Shown here: one piece after another, positions 59,437-64,000 of the stretch
Layout: every line of letters begins with the position of its first letter
How positions within the stretch are numbered: position 1 is the first letter of the stretch
From: DATMGU01 sp035555315
GTDB lineage: Bacteria; Pseudomonadota; Alphaproteobacteria; ATCC43930; CGMCC-115725
Assembly (NCBI GenBank): GCA_035555315.1
Contig: DATMGU010000010.1
Location: 62,001-126,000 of the forward strand
Direction: 5' to 3'
DNA length: 64,000 bases
Position numbers and translations under genes: made by a program
The notes under the pieces: generated by a model
What the model was told of the DNA's origin: nothing
The model's input: only the letters and a program-made list of their open reading frames with translations
The model's database searches: none

Positions 59437-60600
59437 ATGGTTGCCTTGACCGCATCCGATCTCGATCGTCCGATGCACCTCGCCTGGGTTCGTCCCCGGC
59501 GCGAGAGCGGTGCGTTGATCGTGGCGCTTGGCGGCCACTTCGTGCTGGCCGCCGCCGTCGCCCTCGATGAGACGCTCGGGAAATTAGCCAGCGACGGGGC
59601 CCGGCGGATCGTGTTCGACCTCACCGCGGTCGAGCGTCTGGACACCGCGGGGGCATGGCTGGTGCTCCGCACCGCGCGGCGCTTCGCCGGGGCCGGGGCG
59701 ACGGTCGAGCGGCGCGGCGTCCACCCGGATTTCGAACCGTTGCTGCTGACCATCGAGACCGATTGCCATAACCCACCGGTTACGCATCCGAACACTAATG
59801 GCTTTGGGGCACTGCTCGAGAAGATCGGTCGTTCCGTCGTTAAGCTCGGGCTGCAATCCACTGAGCTATTGGGCTTTTTTGGAATGGTTTGCGCAGAGGC
59901 GGTGGCGACCTTGCTGCGGCCGCGCCGGCTGCGGATCGTCGCCCTGTTCACCCAGTTGGAGGAAACCGGGCTGAATGCCTTGCCGATCCTCGGATTGTTG
60001 ACGTTCCTGATCGGCATCGTGTTCGCCTATCAGGGGGCCGATCAACTGCGCCGCTTCGGCGCCGAGATCTTCACCGTCAACCTGCTGGGCATCTCGATCT
60101 GCCGGGAACTCGGCGGCCTGATGGCGGCGATCATCGTCGCCGGGCGGTCCGGCAGCGCCTTCACCGCCCAGATCGGTACGATGAAGGTGAATGAGGAGGT
60201 CGACGCGCTGGAGACGCTCGGCCTCAATACCGTCGAGGTGCTGGTGCTGCCGCGGCTCGCAGGCCTCATCATCACGCTGCCGCTGCTCACCTTCTTCGCC
60301 AATATCATGGCGTTGGCGGGCGGTGCCGTGATGGTCTATTTCGGTCTCGGCATCACCATTCCGGCCTTTCTGCGGCAACTCAACCAATCTCTGATCGGCT
60401 GGAGTTTCTTCATCGGGCTGATGAAGGCGCCGGTCTTCGCCTTCATCATCGCGATCGTCGGCTGTTACGAGGGGTTGCGGGTCTCTCGCGATGCCGCCAG
60501 CGTCGGCCGCGCGACCACCCTGTCGGTGGTGGAGTCGATCTTTCTGGTGATCGTCGCCGATGCGCTCTTTTCCATCATGTTTTCGATGTTGGGCATTTGA
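59437..60600 (+). CDS. mlaE: Mla permease MlaE with N-terminal STAS domain
   Basis: Inner-membrane permease of the retrograde/anterograde phospholipid ABC system (MlaFEDB). Residues ~1-105 form a STAS domain of the MlaB type (VALGGHFVLAAAVALDETLG, FDLTAVERLDTAGAWLVL), so MlaB is fused to the permease. The permease part has the family motif GGLMAAIIVAGRSGSAFTAQ with the coupling-helix stretch MKVNEEVDALETLG, and about five or six membrane segments. 387 residues. mlaF follows after 4 bases. Start ATG 59437. Confidence 0.95.
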   Translation: MVALTASDLDRPMHLAWVRPRRESGALIVALGGHFVLAAAVALDETLGKLASDGARRIVFDLTAVERLDTAGAWLVLRTARRFAGAGATVERRGVHPDFEPLLLTIETDCHNPPVTHPNTNGFGALLEKIGRSVVKLGLQSTELLGFFGMVCAEAVATLLRPRRLRIVALFTQLEETGLNALPILGLLTFLIGIVFAYQGADQLRRFGAEIFTVNLLGISICRELGGLMAAIIVAGRSGSAFTAQIGTMKVNEEVDALETLGLNTVEVLVLPRLAGLIITLPLLTFFANIMALAGGAVMVYFGLGITIPAFLRQLNQSLIGWSFFIGLMKAPVFAFIIAIVGCYEGLRVSRDAASVGRATTLSVVESIFLVIVADALFSIMFSMLGI

Positions 60601-60604
60601 CCGA

Positions 60605-61372
60605 ATGACCGATCCGGTGCCGGTGATCAAAATCCGTGGTCTGGTTACCAAGCTGGGCGGCCGGGTGCTGCATGACGGCCTCGACCTCGATGTCGAGCGG
60701 GGTGAGGTGCTGGGCGTCGTCGGCGGCTCGGGCACCGGGAAATCGGTGCTGCTGCGGACCATCATCGGCCTCAATCGGCCGGCCGGCGGCAGCATCGAGG
60801 TGCTGGGCCAAAGCATGACCGATCACCTGACCGAGACGCGGCTGCGCGCGCTTCAGGGGCGGTGGGGCGTGCTGTTCCAGGACGGCGCCTTGTTCAGCTC
60901 GCTGACCGTGGCCCAGAACATCGAGGTGCCCCTGCGCGAGCATACCACCATGCCGCAACGCCTGATGGACGAGATCGCCGCGGTGAAGCTGACCATGGTT
61001 GGTCTGCCGGCGGACGCGGCGATGAAATATCCCTCCGAACTGTCGGGCGGCATGCGCAAGCGGGCCGGTCTCGCCCGCGCCTTGGCGCTCGATCCGGAGA
61101 TCCTGTTTCTCGATGAGCCGACCGCCGGCCTCGACCCGATCTCGGCCGCGCAATTCGACGAATTGGTGCTCAACCTGCAGCGCAGCCTGAACCTCACGGT
61201 GTTCATGGTGACCCACGATATCGACACGCTGCGGGCAACCACCGATAGAATTGCGGTGCTGGTCGACAAGCGGGTAAAAACCGGCACAATAGCTGCGCTC
61301 GCCACGGATCCGGATCCGTGGATCCACGACTATTTCAATGGACCAAGAGGCCACGCGGCGCTCGCGTCATGA
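60605..61372 (+). CDS. mlaF: Mla ATPase MlaF
   Basis: ABC ATPase of 255 residues powering phospholipid transport by MlaE. Walker A GGSGTGKSVLLR, Q-loop LFQDGALFSSLTV, signature LSGGMRKRAGLARALA, Walker B ILFLDEPTAGLDP and switch His in MVTHDIDTL are all intact. The Q-loop DGALFSSL and the C-terminal tail are typical MlaF. ATG 60605 is 4 bases after mlaE; mlaD begins 41 bases downstream. Confidence 0.97.
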   Translation: MTDPVPVIKIRGLVTKLGGRVLHDGLDLDVERGEVLGVVGGSGTGKSVLLRTIIGLNRPAGGSIEVLGQSMTDHLTETRLRALQGRWGVLFQDGALFSSLTVAQNIEVPLREHTTMPQRLMDEIAAVKLTMVGLPADAAMKYPSELSGGMRKRAGLARALALDPEILFLDEPTAGLDPISAAQFDELVLNLQRSLNLTVFMVTHDIDTLRATTDRIAVLVDKRVKTGTIAALATDPDPWIHDYFNGPRGHAALAS

Positions 61373-61413
61373 CCCGCCACGACAGCCCGATCGAACGTTA
61401 GGACCAGCCGAGC

Positions 61414-62376
61414 ATGGAAACACGGGCGAATTACGTCGCGGTGGGTGGCTTCGTCCTGGTCATCGTCGTCGCGGCCCTCCTTTCGGTGGTCTGGCTGATC
61501 CGGCTTCAATTCAGTCAGGAATTCACGCTTTACGACACCTATTTCCACGGCTCGGTCTCGGGCCTCGGCAAAGGGGCTCAGGTGCGGTTCAACGGGTTGG
61601 AGGTCGGCCGGGTCGTCGATCTGAGCATCGATCCGCATGACAGCCGACAGGTGGTGGTGACCCTGGAGATCAAGACCGGCACCACCGTGACCGGGTCGAC
61701 CACGGCCTCGCTCACGACCCAGGGGCTCACCGGCGCGGCTTACGTCGAATTGTCGTCCGGGGATCCGGCCAGCCCGCCGCTGGTCGCCCATGATGGGCAA
61801 CGTTATCCGGTGATCGCGTCGCGTGCCTCGGCGTTCGAGCAGGTCGTCAATGGCGCGCCGGAAGTGATCAACCGGCTGATCGTGGTCGCCGACGGGCTGG
61901 CCCGCTTGCTCGACGAGCAGGGTATCGAGGCCCTGCGCGGGACGCTGCTGAATCTGAACACGATTTCCGGCACCATCGCCGGCCGCAGCGGAGACATCGA
62001 CGCGATTCTGGGGGATGGCGCCAAGGCGGCGAAGCAGCTTTCCGCGACTGTCGGCACGCTGGATCGGACGCTGGGGCAGCTGGATACCGCCATGAAGACC
62101 ATCACGGTGGCCGGAACCGATGCGGATGCGCTGATCGGTTCGGCCGGTGGCACGGTGAAGCGCCTGGATAAAGTGCTGAACGATGCCGACGCGATCTTGG
62201 CGGAAAACCGTCCGGCGCTGCGCGACTTCAGCCAGACTGGCCTGACGCAGTTGACCCAGTTGCTCAGCGAGACACGCTCGCTGGTGGCCGGGTTGACCCG
62301 CGTTTCGAATGAGTTGGAACGCGATCCGACGCGCTTTCTATTCGGTGACCGGCGTGAGGGATACAAGCCGCGATGA
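61414..62376 (+). CDS. mlaD: MCE-family lipid-binding protein MlaD
   Basis: Periplasmic, membrane-anchored lipid carrier of 320 residues. One N-terminal membrane segment (GGFVLVIVVAALLSVVWLI) precedes a single MCE domain (about 35-115) with SGLGKGAQVRFNGLEVGRVVDL and TTQGLTGAAYVELS. A long helical C-terminal region (residues ~140-310) is predicted to assemble the hexameric tunnel; it is longer than E. coli MlaD and resembles alphaproteobacterial/PqiB-like forms. Its stop overlaps the start of the auxiliary lipoprotein (ATGA). Confidence 0.96.
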   Translation: METRANYVAVGGFVLVIVVAALLSVVWLIRLQFSQEFTLYDTYFHGSVSGLGKGAQVRFNGLEVGRVVDLSIDPHDSRQVVVTLEIKTGTTVTGSTTASLTTQGLTGAAYVELSSGDPASPPLVAHDGQRYPVIASRASAFEQVVNGAPEVINRLIVVADGLARLLDEQGIEALRGTLLNLNTISGTIAGRSGDIDAILGDGAKAAKQLSATVGTLDRTLGQLDTAMKTITVAGTDADALIGSAGGTVKRLDKVLNDADAILAENRPALRDFSQTGLTQLTQLLSETRSLVAGLTRVSNELERDPTRFLFGDRREGYKPR

Positions 62377-63017
62377 GCCTGACGATGTTTCGCACTCGAC
62401 CCGGTCTGACTCGACGAGGTCTCATGGCTGGTCTGGCCGCCGCCGGTCTCCTCGCGGGGTGTTCCGATATCCTTCCCAACAACACGCCGAAGCTGTTCAT
62501 CCTGACGCCGAAGAACACCTATGACGCGGATCTGCCCAAGGCGTCCTGGCAATTGCTGGTCGAGCAGCCTGACGCGCCGCTCAGCCTCGATACGACGCGG
62601 ATCGCGCTGCAGAATAGTCCGACGACGATCGATTATTTCGCGGGTTCCGCCTGGACCGACCGGGCGCCGCTTATGGTGCAGCGGCTGCTGATCGAGTCGT
62701 TCGAGAATACCGGCAAGATCGCGGCCGTCGGACGCGACGCGGTCGGCTTGCGTGCCGATTACGTACTGAAATCCGATCTGCGGGATTTCGAGGCAGATTA
62801 CACGAACCCCGATGCGCCGCCCACCGTCAAGGTGCGTCTGGCGGTCCGCCTGGTGAAGATGCCAGAACGGCAGATCGTCGGTGAATGGAGCGATATCCAG
62901 CGTGCCACCGCCTCGGTCAATACCACCGATGCGATCATCTATGCCTTCGACGAGGCATTGGGCGCGGCGATGAAACGGGTCGTGCAATGGACCCTGCGCA
63001 CCGGCGTCCCATCCTGA
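62373..63017 (+). CDS. ABC-type transport auxiliary lipoprotein (PqiC/DUF330-like)
   Basis: 214 residues with signal peptide and lipobox LLAGCSD, so lipidated at that Cys. The mature part SWQLLVEQPDAPLSLDTTRIAL, YFAGSAWTDRAPLMVQRLLIESFEN and YVLKSDLRDFEADY matches the auxiliary lipoprotein family that accompanies MCE transporters (PqiC/LetC type). It would sit in the outer membrane facing the periplasm and help MlaD/MlaE lipid transfer. Tightly coupled to mlaD by ATGA. Confidence 0.92.
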   Translation: MSLTMFRTRPGLTRRGLMAGLAAAGLLAGCSDILPNNTPKLFILTPKNTYDADLPKASWQLLVEQPDAPLSLDTTRIALQNSPTTIDYFAGSAWTDRAPLMVQRLLIESFENTGKIAAVGRDAVGLRADYVLKSDLRDFEADYTNPDAPPTVKVRLAVRLVKMPERQIVGEWSDIQRATASVNTTDAIIYAFDEALGAAMKRVVQWTLRTGVPS

Positions 63018-63123
63018 CGCCCGGTCGACGGCGGAGGGATGCGTGGCGGCGGTCGAGCGGTGCGGAAAACCGCGGGACATCCGTGTCTCGATCCAGGTAT
63101 CGTTCTTTCATGAACGGGCACGC

Positions 63124-63921
63124 ATGAACAGACACGCTTATTCCCTGGCGATCGGCACGGCCGCGTCGGCGCGTTCCCGGCACGACGCGGCCGCGGCGGC
63201 GCTGCTGGAGCTTGACGCGATGCTCGGCGCGGGCGGCGTGCTCGACAAGGTTATCGGTGCCGGGGGCGGCTTCGAGGTGGGGACCCATTATCCGCCCGGC
63301 GAGGTGCACGATCCGCGGACCGAGGCGCAATATTACTACCATGCGCATGTCGATATCCCGACCGACGCGCCGGCGAAGCCGCCCTCCCGTGGGCCGGATC
63401 ACGGTCATTTCCATGTTTTTCTCGGAGCCGGCGGCATGCCGCTCGGCGTGGCGCCGCTGGTCTTGCCGGAGATGGCGCTGGCGCCGCCGCTCGCCGGCCC
63501 ATCGTCGCTGGCGCGATTGGCGACCGAGCGTGCCCGGCGGGAACGGGGGCCGGTCAGCCATCTGATCGCGATCACCCTGGATGCCGCCGGCCAGCCGATC
63601 GCCCTGTTTACGACCAACCGCTGGGTCACTGGCGAGACCTGGTATCGGGCGCCTGACGTGGTCCGAATGCTCGATGCCTTCGCGTTCACCGCCGAACTAT
63701 CCGAGGAACCGGTCAATCGCTGGCTTTCGGCCTTGCTGGTGTTTTATCGGAACGAGATCGAGCAGCTGATCCATGCGCGGGATGAAGCCGTGATGGACTG
63801 GCGCCGCCGCCGGCGCGGCCGCGTGCATGTATTCGATGATCGCCGCCTGGAGGTGACATCGTCGCTGCCGATCGATCTGCGGCGCGATCTCGGCCGCTGG
63901 GCTGCCCGGGCAGCCCGTTAG
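63124..63921 (+). CDS. Conserved hypothetical protein (DUF6969-like)
   Basis: 265 residues from ATG 63124 (MNRHAYSLAIGTAASARSRHDAAAAALLELDAML). Conserved-looking features: YYYHAHVDIP, PDHGHFHVFLGAGG (His-rich), SHLIAITLDAAGQPIALFTTNRWVTGETWYRAPDVV and a C-terminal basic stretch WRRRRRGRVHVFDD. The His-rich segment suggests metal binding but this is unproved. Family membership is a tentative recollection. It follows the Mla lipoprotein gene by 106 bases. Confidence 0.65.
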   Translation: MNRHAYSLAIGTAASARSRHDAAAAALLELDAMLGAGGVLDKVIGAGGGFEVGTHYPPGEVHDPRTEAQYYYHAHVDIPTDAPAKPPSRGPDHGHFHVFLGAGGMPLGVAPLVLPEMALAPPLAGPSSLARLATERARRERGPVSHLIAITLDAAGQPIALFTTNRWVTGETWYRAPDVVRMLDAFAFTAELSEEPVNRWLSALLVFYRNEIEQLIHARDEAVMDWRRRRRGRVHVFDDRRLEVTSSLPIDLRRDLGRWAARAAR

Positions 63922-64000
63922 AGAGGCCCGGGCCGCCTGGACAATCCGTTAAGTCATGGATTTTCAACAAAAATTCCCGATACTCGTCTCAAACTGTAGC
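63922..64000. other. Window end, non-coding
   Basis: 79 bases after the last gene; AT-rich toward the edge (TTTTCAACAAAAATTC). No gene is recognised before the window ends. Confidence 0.6.

Noticed and set aside
1..64000. tRNA, rRNA, CRISPR, insertion sequence or prophage
   Set aside because: No cloverleaf, rRNA core, regularly spaced repeat, transposase or phage gene was recognised by reading; a covariance-model scan was not possible here.

Overview
The window is a GC-rich, densely coded chromosomal segment, most likely from a free-living alphaproteobacterium of the broad Rhodospirillales type. The markers behind this are an EipB-type envelope protein, the DivK-PleD pair followed by rpmG, a DinB with an N-terminal zinc ribbon, the dprA-topA-rnr block, and an Mla operon with a STAS domain fused to the permease. 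No rRNA, tRNA, CRISPR array, prophage or insertion sequence was recognised. The genus cannot be fixed from sequence reading alone.

Layout. 1-7.1 kb: polyphosphate kinase (cut by the window start), exopolyphosphatase, a DUF898 membrane protein paired with an M48 protease, and RNase D. 7.3-16 kb: aspS, eipB, a YegD-like Hsp70, an M20 hydrolase, a PiT phosphate transporter and dinB. 16-27.7 kb: ROK kinase, divK, pleD, rpmG, a CtpA-like protease, then rnr, topA and dprA as a leftward operon. 27.7-31.7 kb: a decayed Phd/PIN toxin-antitoxin module, two oligopeptide-transporter ATPases without permeases, a transglutaminase-like protein and a VOC protein. 31.7-38 kb: a TctD/TctE-type two-component system between a solute-binding protein and a 2-hydroxycarboxylate carrier plus porin, which looks like a regulated carboxylate-uptake locus. 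38-46 kb: SDR/DHDPS-like pair, LplT-like MFS carrier, orphan histidine kinase, a solute-binding protein coupled to an alpha/beta hydrolase, and an orphan ParD.

46-55.4 kb is an amine/polyamine region: omega-transaminase, NmrA-like reductase, amidase, GNAT acetyltransferase, PuuB-like oxidase, PotF-like binding protein, agmatine deiminase and N-carbamoylputrescine amidase. AguA and AguB together convert agmatine to putrescine. 55.4-64 kb: aspartate-semialdehyde dehydrogenase behind an attenuator-like leader, a methyltransferase, a MerR regulator fused to a P-loop ATPase, apt, the mlaE-mlaF-mlaD-lipoprotein operon and a protein of unknown function.

The points most worth a second look are: (1) the asd leader, with a 25-codon Ile/Thr-containing peptide and mutually exclusive RNA helices; (2) a chain of three ATGA stop/start overlaps made by a 17-nt tandem triplication between response regulator and kinase; (3) several other 12-17 nt tandem duplications lying at gene ends; (4) two genes whose best start is a CTG overlapping the upstream stop as CTGA; (5) the MerR-ATPase fusion; (6) two antitoxin genes without intact toxins, one with a recognisable PIN toxin stub.
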